Assembly: GCA_001797815.1 (NCBI GenBank)
Contig: MGQK01000106.1
Location: forward strand, 74,242-97,527
DNA: 23,286 nt
Direction: 5' to 3'
Source of the DNA: Deltaproteobacteria bacterium RBG_13_61_14
Lineage (GTDB): Bacteria; RBG-13-61-14
Positions 7,253 to 15,568 of the stretch are shown piece after piece. Positions within the stretch are counted from its first letter, which is position 1; each line of letters starts with the position of its first letter. A model generated the notes under the pieces. That model was not told the DNA's origin, did no database searches, and saw only the letters and a list, made by a program, of their open reading frames with translations. The position numbers and the translations under genes are program-made.

Positions 7253-8064
7253 TTCTTATCAACGGTTGATAAGGGGCTGGCCTATTGCCTGTCCGTCCTG
7301 GGGATCTTCACTGACAAGCATGAGGCAAAGAAAAAAGGGGGGCTTTCCTGGTGGCAACTCTTATGGAACGGCTCGGAGAACCCCGAAATCATCCGGGCCG
7401 CGAAAAGGTTGGGGGTCCAATGCTCGAGCATTTACTCGGCCAGGGAATCCTCGGCCAAGTGGGTGCTTCGGAGGTTGAAAGCGCACCTCGTGAAGGGGAT
7501 GCCGGCCATGCTCAGGGTTGATGAAGGGGAGCATTGGGTGGCGGCGCTGGGCTACGGCCAGGATAAAAAGAAGTTCATCATCGCCAACCCCCTGTGGGAG
7601 AGCGTCACCGATTTCTATTCCGGGGATCATCTGGTCCAGAGCCTCTATCCCCCGGCTTTCGACATTATCCTGCTCAAGCCCGGCAGGAAGGGAGAGGCCA
7701 TGAATGTGGACAAGGAGTTTCTGCGGCTGGTTACCCGGGGATCTGAGGCGGAGGAAGATATTGAAACGATCCGGGCACCCTGGACGCCATTTTCGGACTG
7801 CCTTTGCAACGGAAGGCCAAGGATGCCGTCCCGGCTTACAAGTTCATCGAGAAGCACGAAGACCTCTTGGTGGATGCGGCCTGGGACTGGAGCGCTGAGC
7901 AAAAGACTTCCAAAGCCGAACTCCGCCGCCTGCTCCGGGACTATGCGATTGTGGCCCGGTGCTCGGGGCACAAGCTGGCGGCCAAGGACAAAGAAAAAGC
8001 CCTGGTCGAGCTGAGCGCCATTGTCACCATCCTGCTTAATCAGGGGACTTTGGTGGTGGAATGA
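7253..8064 (+). pseudogene. Frameshifted C39-peptidase-like gene remnant
   Basis: Two frames join into one protein-like sequence. The first is open from 7253 (after an in-frame TAA) and reads DKGLAYCLSVLGIFTDKHEA, then NPEIIRAAKRLGVQ, then KGMPAMLRVDEGEHWVAALG and FIIANPLWESVTDFYSG. The GEHWVAALGY and IANPL blocks fit the catalytic His and Asn/Asp regions of C39-like bacteriocin-processing peptidases. The Cys-Gly that should start the domain is not seen; DKG stands at that place. A single-base loss near 7770-7785 moves coding to the frame ending at 8064 (LDAIFGLPLQRKAKDAVPAYKF ... LLNQGTLVVE). No ATG or GTG start fits the N-terminus. A sequencing error or a split gene cannot be excluded, but a dead gene is most likely. 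Confidence 0.6.
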
Positions 8065-8284
8065 AGGACTCTTTAAAAGGAGGAAAGGATCGAGGGAAAA
8101 AAGAGGCCATTTTTCGTTACATTTCTGTATAAAAATGTGCCAGAAATGCGCCAGGATTTAAAAAAAGGGTGGATTTTAGCACATTTTATGGAACTAATGG
8201 AAAGCAGCAGCCGACCCGTTTTTGCTAATGGTTTCGCTAAGTTATTGGTTTTGCTGGTTTTTCCCCACCAACGCTTTTTCGCTC
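8065..8284. other. AT-rich non-coding segment
   Basis: These 220 bp are far more AT-rich than the flanks, with several A and T runs. No convincing gene is present; a 66-codon frame through it ends inside the tRNA fragment and reads that RNA as protein. The only structure noted is the tRNA-like 3' end directly after it. Confidence 0.6.
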
Positions 8285-8328
8285 TTTTAATCCGTTGGTC
8301 GCGGGTCCGAATCCCGCACGGCCCTCCA
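8285..8328 (+). other. 3' fragment of a tRNA-Lys-like gene, candidate integration (att) scar
   Basis: The stretch reads as the 3' half of a tRNA. A TTTTAA anticodon-loop end is followed by TCCG (anticodon-stem 3' side), TTGGTC, a T-arm GCGGG/TCCGAAT/CCCGC (8301-8317, perfect 5-bp stem), ACGGCCC acceptor strand, T, and encoded CCA at 8326-8328. The expected partner GGGCCGT and the D-arm are absent upstream, so it is not a complete gene. The loop suggests anticodon TTT (Lys). Site-specific integrases use tRNA 3' ends as attachment sites and leave such copies at the distal edge of islands. With this orientation, the island would lie to the left of 8328. Confidence 0.7.
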
Positions 8329-8412
8329 TTCCACTAATTCCCGGCGCATCACTCCGCCCTCGCGGTCCGCCTTCTTCCCCAAAGGAATCCCCCCTGGGGG
8401 GGGACGAATCGG

Positions 8413-11160
8413 TTATTCCAGGCTGCGCAAGACGTCCTGATGGAGATCGGTGGGCGAGCAGGAGGTGACCTGGGTCGGGGCGGTGCCGGCCTTGAAGGCC
8501 TCGAACACGGTTTTTTCCGAGCAGGGCGCGGCCAGGAGCCCGGTGGCCGGATCAATCTTGGTGAACTCGATGCCGCCGGGGATCGGGAAATCCAGGGCGG
8601 GCCGGTCCCGGAGCGCGGCGCTCATGAACTCGATCCAGATGGGAAGCGCGGCCTTGGACCCGCTCTCGGACTTGCCCAGGCTAATGCTGAAATCATCAAA
8701 CCCCACCCAGACGCCGCAGGTGAGTTCCGGCGAGAAGCCGACGAACCAGGCGTCCTTGAAATCGTTGGTGGTGCCGGTCTTGCCGGCGATCGGCTTTCCC
8801 ACCTGGCGGGCTTTGAAACCCGTGCCGTGTTCGACCACACCCCGGAGCAGGTTGGTCATCAGGTAAGCGGTCTGGGGCGAGATCACCGTCGGGCCGTGGG
8901 CGGGTTCGGAAACCGGGGCCAGCCGCGCTTCTTTGCCGGCGCGAAGCGTTTGAAGATATTCCGGCCAGGTAGGCTGTTGGACCTCGGCCGGCACCACCGC
9001 GGCTTTCGGCGGCGCGGCCTGGGTCTGAGCCCGGGCCTGAGCCGCCTGGGCGACCAGGTCTTCTTCCTTAAAGGAGTTGGAATTCGGCGCCGGCGGGGGA
9101 TTCGCCCCTTCCCACTCCAGGAGGTTCCCGTCCCGGTCATAGACCTTGTTCACGTAGCGCGGCCGCACCAGGTAACCGCCCGAGGCATAGACGTTGTAAG
9201 CGGTGGTCAGCTCTTCCAGCGTGACCGGCGAAGAACCGAGCGCCAGGGAAAGGTTGTCGGCCAGGGGGGAAGTGATGCCCAGGGCGCGGGCGAACTTGAT
9301 CGCGTAGGGCAGGCCCACCTGATCCAGGATTTTGATGGAAATGGTATTGATCGAAAGGCTGAGCGCCTGGCGCAGCGTGCGCGGCCCGGAAAATTCCTGG
9401 CCGTAATTTTCCGGCCGCCAGGAGGTATCCTCATCGCCATCCACCGGAAACGCATCGTCATACACCACCGGACTATCGAGGATGGTGGTGGCGGGCGTAA
9501 ATTTCTGCGCCGGGTCCTCCAACGCCGCGCCGTAGATGACGGGCTTGAACCCCGAGCCCGGCTGTCGCGCCGACTGCACCGGCCGGATATACTGGTTCTG
9601 GGTAAAATCATAGCCGCCCACCAGCGCCTTGACCTCGCCGGTGCGCGCGGAAAAAGCCAGCAGGCCGGCCTGGACCAGCGGCTCTTGCTCCAGGGCCAGG
9701 CTGTAAGTCTGCTTCGGGTCCGCCGGCGCCGACTTCACCCGGACCAGGATCACGTCGCCCTTGGCCAGGGCCTGGGAGGGCCGGGCGATCTTCTGCCAAT
9801 CGCCCGGCATTTCCAAATTGACCTTGTGCGCCCAGGTCATGTCCGCGAGCGAGATGCTGCCCTGGCTGTGGCCGATCCGGATCGAGACCCGGCCTTTCTT
9901 GTCATCCACCCCGGTTACCAGGCCCTGGTAAAGCTCGCCCGGCTGGAACGGAACCGGATCCGGCGGCTTGACCTCCTGCTCCAGCCCCTCCTCAATCATC
10001 CCCTCGGCCAGGCGCTTTTCCTGGTCGGCCTCCAGCCACTTCCGCCGCAACTCTTCTTCCTGGTCTTCCGGGTTCTTTTCCATCACCTCCTTGGCCAGGT
10101 GATCCAGCGGCCCGCGATAGCCCTGCCGCTTGTCCAGACCCTCGGGCCCGGCCAGGCCGTCGCGCACGGCCTGCTGCGCCGCTCGCTGCAGGCTCAGGTT
10201 CACGGTGGTGAAGACCTGGTAGCCTTCGCTGAGCACCGCCTCTTCGCCGTAAGTGTTGACCAGGTAGCGCCGCACGTGCTCGGTAAAATAAGGGGCCTGG
10301 TCCATGAACAACGAGCGCCGGGCCACGATCTGGATCGGCTCCGAAAGCGCCGCTTCCTTCTCCTCCTCGGTGATGAAACCCTCGACCAGCATCTGGTTGA
10401 GCACGATCTTCTGCCGCATCCGGGCCTGGGCAAAGTTGCTGGAAGGAGAGTAGGCGCTGGGCCTGGGGGCCACCCCGGCCAACATGGCGGTTTCCGCCAG
10501 ACTGAGCCGGCCGATGTCCTTGCCGAAATAGTTTTCCGCGGCGGCCTCCACCCCGTAAGCTCCGCGGCCCAGGTAAATCTGGTTGAGGTAAAGGTGGAGG
10601 ATTTCTTCCTTGTTCAGGTAGCGCTCGATCCGGTAGGCCAGGATCGCCTCCTTGAGTTTGCGCGACCACAGCTTTTTGCGGCTCAAGAAGAACGAGCGCG
10701 CCACCTGCATGGTGATGGTGCTGGCGCCCTGGCCCTTGATCTCCCCGGACTTGAGGTTGTGCCAAAAGGCTCCCCCGATCCGCACATAGTCCAGACCCTG
10801 GTGCTTGAAAAAGCGGGCGTCTTCCACCGCCAAAAACGCGTCCACCACCCGCTGCGGAATTTCCTCGATCGGGACCACCTTGCGCCGCTCCTGGTAAAAC
10901 TCCGCGATCAGGGTGCCGTCGTCGGAATACACCTCGGTAATCAGGCTGGGGCGGTAGTCGCGCAGCGAAAACAGGGGCGGCAGGTCGCGGGAGAGGTAGA
11001 GGTAGCCTCCAATCGCAGCTCCGCCGCCTAAAAGAATCGCGGCCAGCAGGAAAATCGCGGCCCACCAAATCAGGCTCGAACGCCTGGGCGGGGCCGGGGT
11101 CTCCGGTCCGGTCTCTGCAACCGCAGGTTCCTGCGGCTCCTTCAGTTCCGTCGTATCCAT
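8413..11160 (-). CDS. mrcA: Penicillin-binding protein 1A (bifunctional class A PBP)
   Basis: This enzyme polymerises and cross-links peptidoglycan at the inner membrane. It has about 915 residues; numbering below uses a GTG start two codons upstream (11166), which is also possible. A cytoplasmic Pro-rich head precedes one membrane anchor at ~31-58. The GT51 glycosyltransferase follows, with catalytic E115 in AVEDARFF and KGQGASTITMQVAR. Residues ~410-490 form an OB-like insert (YQGLVTGVDDKKGRVSIRIG). The transpeptidase has all three motifs: S538-G-F-K541, S605-I-N607 and K796-T-G. A Pro/Ala-rich insertion (~690-755) precedes the KTG box. Length and order are typical of Gram-negative PBP1A. 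It has its own promoter at 11172-11200, placed so close to the start that the mRNA would be nearly leaderless. Confidence 0.95.
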   Translation of the reverse strand: MDTTELKEPQEPAVAETGPETPAPPRRSSLIWWAAIFLLAAILLGGGAAIGGYLYLSRDLPPLFSLRDYRPSLITEVYSDDGTLIAEFYQERRKVVPIEEIPQRVVDAFLAVEDARFFKHQGLDYVRIGGAFWHNLKSGEIKGQGASTITMQVARSFFLSRKKLWSRKLKEAILAYRIERYLNKEEILHLYLNQIYLGRGAYGVEAAAENYFGKDIGRLSLAETAMLAGVAPRPSAYSPSSNFAQARMRQKIVLNQMLVEGFITEEEKEAALSEPIQIVARRSLFMDQAPYFTEHVRRYLVNTYGEEAVLSEGYQVFTTVNLSLQRAAQQAVRDGLAGPEGLDKRQGYRGPLDHLAKEVMEKNPEDQEEELRRKWLEADQEKRLAEGMIEEGLEQEVKPPDPVPFQPGELYQGLVTGVDDKKGRVSIRIGHSQGSISLADMTWAHKVNLEMPGDWQKIARPSQALAKGDVILVRVKSAPADPKQTYSLALEQEPLVQAGLLAFSARTGEVKALVGGYDFTQNQYIRPVQSARQPGSGFKPVIYGAALEDPAQKFTPATTILDSPVVYDDAFPVDGDEDTSWRPENYGQEFSGPRTLRQALSLSINTISIKILDQVGLPYAIKFARALGITSPLADNLSLALGSSPVTLEELTTAYNVYASGGYLVRPRYVNKVYDRDGNLLEWEGANPPPAPNSNSFKEEDLVAQAAQARAQTQAAPPKAAVVPAEVQQPTWPEYLQTLRAGKEARLAPVSEPAHGPTVISPQTAYLMTNLLRGVVEHGTGFKARQVGKPIAGKTGTTNDFKDAWFVGFSPELTCGVWVGFDDFSISLGKSESGSKAALPIWIEFMSAALRDRPALDFPIPGGIEFTKIDPATGLLAAPCSEKTVFEAFKAGTAPTQVTSCSPTDLHQDVLRSLE

Positions 11161-11171
11161 GTCCACTCATC

Positions 11172-11200
11172 ATTATAAGAGAGGCCGGGGAGCGATTCAA
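11172..11200 (-). promoter_or_regulatory. Strong sigma70-like promoter for PBP1A
   Basis: On the minus strand: TTGAAT (11200-11195), 17-nt spacer, perfect TATAAT (11177-11172). The predicted start of transcription, near 11165, lies only about 5 nt before the ATG at 11160 and at or inside the alternative GTG at 11166. No Shine-Dalgarno sequence fits between. Confidence 0.65.
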
Positions 11201-11215
11201 GCCAGCGGCTTGAGC

Positions 11216-11319
11216 AATTTCAGATTTTGGATTTCAGATTTTGGATTTTTGATGCATTGCCTCGGCCGCCATCAATCCCAAATCAAAAATTCTCAATCCA
11301 AAATCTAAAATCTAAAATT
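11216..11319. repeat. Imperfect 38-bp inverted repeat (possible bidirectional terminator)
   Basis: The left arm (11216-11253) and right arm (11282-11319) are near-complementary over 38 bp with a 28-bp loop. Mismatches are mostly transitions that still allow G-U pairing in RNA. Each arm is itself made of a short AGATTTTGGATT-type unit repeated in tandem. It abuts the stop codon of the CCA gene and lies before the PBP1A promoter, so it could end the CCA transcript. Confidence 0.6.
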
Positions 11320-12635
11320 CATGGCTCAGCCCCGGCCCATTCGCGGGCGAGTTTCAGCGCCTGCTCCCGGTCACGCACCCGACCCTCTAACTGGGCGTCC
11401 TCGACCGCGGTCAGGATCCGGCGGAAGATGGGGCCGGGCGTGAGCCCCATCTCGATCAGGTCATGGCCGTTGAGCAGCGGCTTCGGCCGCAGAGTCTCTT
11501 GCGTGCCCTCCTGTTGCAGCGCGGCCAGGCGCTCCCGGCAGAAGCGCCAGGTGGAGAGATCGCCGTGGCTGCCGGCGCAGTCGAGCCGGTGGAGCGCGAG
11601 GTGGAGGTCGAAGCGCTCGCTGCGGAGGAACCGCTTGAGCGTGCTCTCTTTCATCTTGGGCACGTCCATGAAACGCAAGTGCTCGCGGACCAGGCTCGCC
11701 ACCAGGCGCACGGTCTCGTTGGCAAAGCGCAGCCGCTGGAGGATTTTCCGGGCCATCTCTTCGCCGACCACGGTGTGGCGGTCGAAGCGGATCCGCTCGG
11801 CCACGGTGAAGGTTGCCGGCTTGCCCACGTCGTGGAGCAGGGCGGCCAGCGCCAGCTCGAGCGCCGGCTTCTTGAGCATGTCGAGCATGAGCAGGGTGTG
11901 GGCGTAAACGTCGCCTTCCGGGTGAAACAGCTCCGGCTGGGCCACGCCCTGGAGCGCCTTGATCTCGGGCAGGATCACCTTGAGCAAAGAAAGCTCGTCG
12001 AGCAGCCGGATGCCCGGACCCGGCGCCGGCCCGGTCAGGATGCCGGAAAGCTCGTCCCGCACCCGCTCGGCGCTGACCTGCTTGATCTCCCGGGCATGGC
12101 GGCGGATGGCCGCCGCAGTTTTCGGCTCGATCGGAAAGTCGAGGCGGTTGGCGAACCTCACCGCCCGGACCAGGCGGAGCTTATCCTCGGCGAAACGCTC
12201 CTCCGGGTCGCCGATGGCCCGGAGGACCTTACGCCGGATGTCCTTGACCCCGCCCACGTAGTCAATCACCTGATCCGCGAGCGGGTCGTAAAACAGGCCG
12301 TTGATGGTGAAGTCGCGCCGGCGCACGTCCTGCCGGGCGGTCCCGTATTCCACCCGGTCGGGCCGCCGGCCGTCGCTGTAGCCGCGCTCTCTTCGGAAGG
12401 TGGCGACCTCGTAGTTCTTGCCGCGCAGCCGCACGATCACCACCCCGAAGCGCGCGCCCACGGGAATCGTCTTGCGGAAGAGCCGCTGGATTTCTTCGGG
12501 CCGGGCGTTGGTGGCCACGTCGAAGTCCTTGGGCCTGATTCCCATGACCATGTCGCGCACGCACCCGCCCACGAGGTATGCGGTGTAGCCGTGCCCGCGC
12601 AGGCGGCGGACGATCTGGGTGGCCACGGATTTCAT
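11319..12635 (-). CDS. CCA tRNA nucleotidyltransferase / poly(A) polymerase-type enzyme with HD domain
   Basis: A 438-residue class II nucleotidyltransferase, which adds or repairs tRNA 3' CCA or polyadenylates RNA. N-terminal signatures are YLVGGCVRD and the metal-binding D37-F-D39 (RPKDFDVATNA). The RRRDFTINGLFYDP and EDKLRLVRAVRFANRL blocks follow, and then an HD phosphohydrolase-type domain (ALLHDVGKP ... FDRHTVVGEE). The ATG at 12635 aligns with family N-termini. A TTG at 12677 also opens the frame but coincides with the -35 box, so it is unlikely. Motifs alone do not separate CCA-adding from A-adding or poly(A) enzymes. The gene ends against the inverted repeat preceding PBP1A. Confidence 0.9.
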   Translation of the reverse strand: MKSVATQIVRRLRGHGYTAYLVGGCVRDMVMGIRPKDFDVATNARPEEIQRLFRKTIPVGARFGVVIVRLRGKNYEVATFRRERGYSDGRRPDRVEYGTARQDVRRRDFTINGLFYDPLADQVIDYVGGVKDIRRKVLRAIGDPEERFAEDKLRLVRAVRFANRLDFPIEPKTAAAIRRHAREIKQVSAERVRDELSGILTGPAPGPGIRLLDELSLLKVILPEIKALQGVAQPELFHPEGDVYAHTLLMLDMLKKPALELALAALLHDVGKPATFTVAERIRFDRHTVVGEEMARKILQRLRFANETVRLVASLVREHLRFMDVPKMKESTLKRFLRSERFDLHLALHRLDCAGSHGDLSTWRFCRERLAALQQEGTQETLRPKPLLNGHDLIEMGLTPGPIFRRILTAVEDAQLEGRVRDREQALKLAREWAGAEP

Positions 12636-12648
12636 GGGGACCGAGAAG

Positions 12649-12677
12649 ATAATAACAATTTGAAAGGATTCCGGCAA
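12649..12677 (-). promoter_or_regulatory. Sigma70-like promoter for the CCA/poly(A) polymerase gene
   Basis: On the minus strand: TTGCCG (12677-12672), 17-nt spacer, TATTAT (12654-12649). Transcription would start about 6 nt before the ATG at 12635; no Shine-Dalgarno is present there. Confidence 0.5.
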
Positions 12678-12773
12678 TCGGCCTGGTTAAGATGATCCAT
12701 TCTGAATTTGCACCATTGGGATCACCCTGCTTCAAGAAAGATCCGGGTCCAGTGCCCTCTTGAGATCTTGGCC

Positions 12774-13682
12774 TCAGGTTTTGCGGTCGCTAGGCAAGGT
12801 GACCTGGATTACGATGATGGCGGTAACCACGGCCAACCCGATCCCGTAGAGGGGAATCGGGGGTAACCGGAAAAGGACAAAGGTCAAGAGGATGGTCAAG
12901 ACGACAGCCGTGATCAGGCTCCCGATTTTCCTTCGAACCAGGAGCATCATCGAAATCAGGAAACCGGAGCCGGCCACGGACAAAAACCAAAGATAATCCG
13001 ATCGGGAAGGGATGACCGGCTTAGGCGCCGCTGGTCCGGCTTCCGCGAGTTGCTTGATCCCCATCATCATCCGCCGCTGCATCAGGAAATGCGCGGGATC
13101 GAAGAGCAAGGACATGAGGAACCGGGGCCAGGACTCTTCCCTGACGCGGATGCGAATCAGAAAGCGGCAGCTTGAACTGTCCGCCGCCGGGATGAGGACA
13201 AAAGCCCCCCACCCTTTGAGGTAGAGCGCATGGTTGGGCTCGGCCAAAAGGACTTGCAGATGAGTCAACGCTTGCATCCGTCCTCCAAGGTAATCCGAAG
13301 GCGCCAGACGCACGCTATCGCCGACTCGCAGTTCCTGCCATTCCGGCTTGATCTGGTTCGTGTTATGGATGTCGACGCCGAACCGGTTCTCGAGGAAGGA
13401 GTAACTGTAGAACCCGCCCCGGCCCTGGCCGATCTGGACGAGCCACTTCCAGGCGTCCGCGGCCGGCGCCCAGATGGTAATCGCATAGGTGGATTGGGAG
13501 GTGGGATTCGGGACGAACTCATCCCCCGGAAGCGGCATGATCCTCTCCGCCTTGGTGGCTCCCCAGTTATTGGCCCAGGGATAGATGAAGAGACGCCAGG
13601 TGGTCAAGGACACCGCGATTAGAAAAAGGCTTAACCCCAGGAACCCCAGCAGTCTCCGCCGAAAAGACTTTGGCTCGGTCAT
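12774..13682 (-). CDS. Membrane-anchored SRPBCC-like protein
   Basis: A 302-residue protein; AAGGGAG lies 6 nt before the ATG at 13682. One membrane helix (~10-33) precedes a soluble domain. That domain contains WGATKAERIMPLPGDEFVPNP, TYAITIWAPAADAWKWLVQIGQG, GGFYSYSFLENRFG and DIHNTNQIKPEWQ. This set is known from a family of SRPBCC (polyketide-cyclase/START-like) proteins, which bind hydrophobic ligands. Two to three hydrophobic helices follow at the C-terminus (~225-300: FLSVAGSGFLISMMLL, LITAVVLTILLTFVLF, YGIGLAVVTAIIVIQ). The ligand is unknown. It lies 138 bp upstream of the CCA gene, which has its own candidate promoter. Confidence 0.75.
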   Translation of the reverse strand: MTEPKSFRRRLLGFLGLSLFLIAVSLTTWRLFIYPWANNWGATKAERIMPLPGDEFVPNPTSQSTYAITIWAPAADAWKWLVQIGQGRGGFYSYSFLENRFGVDIHNTNQIKPEWQELRVGDSVRLAPSDYLGGRMQALTHLQVLLAEPNHALYLKGWGAFVLIPAADSSSCRFLIRIRVREESWPRFLMSLLFDPAHFLMQRRMMMGIKQLAEAGPAAPKPVIPSRSDYLWFLSVAGSGFLISMMLLVRRKIGSLITAVVLTILLTFVLFRLPPIPLYGIGLAVVTAIIVIQVTLPSDRKT

Positions 13683-13758
13683 GTGATACTCCCTTCTCTC
13701 AGGTCACCGACTGAATCAGATAAAGTCTCTCAGTCTTCAAGGGTTGTCTTGGAATTGG

Positions 13759-14766
13759 TTATTCTGGCACCTGATGGAGAGATTTAGCGGTTTCCGAATT
13801 AACCAGAGACACTGGCACTTTGATCACAGCGGGAACCTTGTCCCCTTGAACCAGTTTGACCGCCGTTTCAACTCCGGCGCGACCCATTTGATAAGGATTT
13901 TGAGTAACCGTCGCGGCCAGATCGCCGAGGGCGAGCGCATTCATCGCTTCCCGATTGCCGTCAAAGCCGACAATGACCATCTCCTTTAACCGGCCCGCGT
14001 TCTTGGCCGCGAGCAAAGCGCCCAGCGCCATGTTGTCGTTCTGGCAAAAGACCGCGTCAATTTTTGCTTCAGCCTGCAAAATGTTCTCCATCACGGTCAT
14101 GCCCTTGTCCTTCATCGAGTCGGCCGGCTGCTCGGCCACCACGGCGATGCCCTTCTCCGCCATCACGTCCTTGAAGCCCTGACCGCGCTTCTGGGCATTG
14201 GCCGCGCCCAACTGGCACTGGATGTGGACCACTTTTCCCTGCGGCCCGACCTTTTCAGCGATAAACTCGCCCGCGAGCCTTCCACCCTGGTAGTTGTCCG
14301 AAATAATCAGCGCGGCGATCTTGCCCCCGGCCGCTCCGATGTCCACGACCACCACCGGCACGCCCTTGTCATTGCAGCGCTTCACCGCGGGCACAATAGC
14401 TTCCGAGTCCTGCGGCGTGATCAGCATCACCGCCACGCCCTTCTGCAACAGGTCCTCCACGTCTGCCACCTGCTTGGCCACGTCCGCATTGGCGTTGGCC
14501 TGGAGCAAAGTGATCCCTTGCTCCTTGGCCGCATCTTCAATGCCTTGCTTCATGGTCACAAAGAACTCGTTGTTGAGCGAGCTTACGGACCAACCGAGGA
14601 TGATCGTCTCTCTGGGCGCGGGCGCTCCCGGGGCCGGCGCTTCAGGAACCGGCCGGGAGCAATGAAGGAAAAGAAGCGAAAGCCCCCAAACCGCTAACTG
14701 AGAACTGAAGCTCTGACCCCTTATTCCCTTATTCCGAAATGAAGGTGGCGTAGGATGGTTAATCAA
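13759..14766 (-). CDS. Ribose-type ABC importer periplasmic binding protein (RbsB-like), abnormal 5' end
   Basis: Periplasmic type-1 sugar-binding protein of the RbsB family. The mature part starts near ETIILGWSVSSLNNEFFVTMKQGIEDAAKEQG and continues with QVADVEDLLQKGVAVMLITPQDSEA, PVVVVDIGAAGG, FCQNDNMALGALLAA and IVGFDGNREAMNAL. These are the standard family blocks. A hydrophobic leader ending in LLFLHCSRP looks like a lipoprotein or export signal, although the His before Cys is atypical. The only in-frame start is a TTG at 14766 without a clear ribosome binding site, and codons 4-11 lie inside one arm of a 22-bp inverted repeat. The original start may therefore have been lost or replaced. 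The matching permease is 2.3 kb upstream at 17080-18045; no ATPase gene is present. Confidence 0.85.
   Translation of the reverse strand: MINHPTPPSFRNKGIRGQSFSSQLAVWGLSLLFLHCSRPVPEAPAPGAPAPRETIILGWSVSSLNNEFFVTMKQGIEDAAKEQGITLLQANANADVAKQVADVEDLLQKGVAVMLITPQDSEAIVPAVKRCNDKGVPVVVVDIGAAGGKIAALIISDNYQGGRLAGEFIAEKVGPQGKVVHIQCQLGAANAQKRGQGFKDVMAEKGIAVVAEQPADSMKDKGMTVMENILQAEAKIDAVFCQNDNMALGALLAAKNAGRLKEMVIVGFDGNREAMNALALGDLAATVTQNPYQMGRAGVETAVKLVQGDKVPAVIKVPVSLVNSETAKSLHQVPE
14736..14757. repeat. Left arm of a perfect 22-bp inverted repeat
   Basis: The core is GAAATGAAGGTGGCG followed by TAGGATG. Its exact reverse complement occurs at 16276-16297. The arm overlaps the extreme 5' end of the RbsB-like gene. 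The pair encloses the AT-richer two-gene islet. Confidence 0.9.
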
Positions 14767-14914
14767 TTGAGCCGCCGATCAATTTCAATTATGAGGGGGA
14801 CAACCTCCCTCCTCCCTTTCCCCTTTAGTGAACACTTGATGTTTTTTGCTAATCACGGCGGTAAAAAGTTCTAAAGTTCAGTATGTCTAATGTCAACTAA
14901 TAAATAAGTAAGGG

Positions 14915-15568
14915 TTATTCGAAAAAACAAACCAGGTATGCTCGAAGAACTTTCACTTTCTTTGGGTCGTAAGGACCCTGCCAATCTATGTTGACTCCAG
15001 TAAACCCTTTTCCCTGGAGCAACGCATTGTAAACTCGCTTCCCTGGCTCAGCGTTAAATTTTTTTTCCACCGCCTGTTGGGGACCGCCTAAAGCCGAGAT
15101 ATCTAATTTGGCCTCCTCGTTGTGGGCTAGGTTGGTTTCCAGGTCTATTTTGATTTTCATTATGGATGAAGGCTCGCAAACATCATGTGGTATTTGGATG
15201 TTGAAAATTTGATAGCTTTGAGGAGGCGGTTCAACTCTCTTTATCTCAATAGCTCGCACCTCCAAGGTTATCATCGTGGTTCCGATCCAGAACAGCAGCC
15301 CCACGACTCCGCAGATGAAGGACAAAACGACATGAATTATCTCCATAACCCTAATCTTGTAGATAAAGATTGCTAACGCGGTTGTTTCAAGGAGAATGCT
15401 AATGATTTTAAAAAAATTGTAAAGGGGGCTCACGTAGGCTAGTAAGATGGGCCCCCAATACAGCTTTGTAAGAGATAGCGCGGCATACGCGACGATCAGC
15501 GCCGCCGCCCAAACCAGAAGTTTCGCTAGGACGTATTTAAGACCGGGCCGTTCTTCATTGTTCGACAA
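14915..15568 (-). CDS. Unrecognised membrane protein, three N-terminal helices plus soluble C-terminal domain
   Basis: The frame is open further upstream, but the likely start is TTG at 15568: GGAGG lies 6 nt before it, overlapping the upstream gene's end by 14 nt. That gives 217 residues. Three hydrophobic segments are visible (YVLAKLLVWAAALIVAYAAL; NFFKIISILLETTALAIFIY; IIHVVLSFICGVVGLLFWIG). A soluble domain of about 100 residues follows, with two Cys (DVCEPS and LVCFFE) and the pattern YNALLQGKGFTGVNIDWQGPYD. No family is recognised. It is coupled to the 15555-16181 gene, so the two products may interact at the membrane. Base composition is lower in GC than the surrounding genes, suggesting acquisition. 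Confidence 0.6.
   Translation of the reverse strand: MSNNEERPGLKYVLAKLLVWAAALIVAYAALSLTKLYWGPILLAYVSPLYNFFKIISILLETTALAIFIYKIRVMEIIHVVLSFICGVVGLLFWIGTTMITLEVRAIEIKRVEPPPQSYQIFNIQIPHDVCEPSSIMKIKIDLETNLAHNEEAKLDISALGGPQQAVEKKFNAEPGKRVYNALLQGKGFTGVNIDWQGPYDPKKVKVLRAYLVCFFE

Noticed and set aside
8137-8337. Plus-strand 66-codon frame ending SRVRIPHGPPFH
   Set aside because: Its end is a translation of the tRNA 3' fragment, a familiar artefact; the rest is AT-rich sequence without a ribosome binding site.
8380-8405. Intrinsic terminator after PBP1A in the C-run/G-run
   Set aside because: The runs are nearly contiguous, leaving too small a loop for a proper hairpin, and no T-run follows.
8440-11031. 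863-codon plus-strand frame opposite PBP1A
   Set aside because: It is a shadow of the high-GC PBP1A gene, with Gly/Arg/Leu-rich composition and no recognisable motifs; the minus frame has all PBP motifs.
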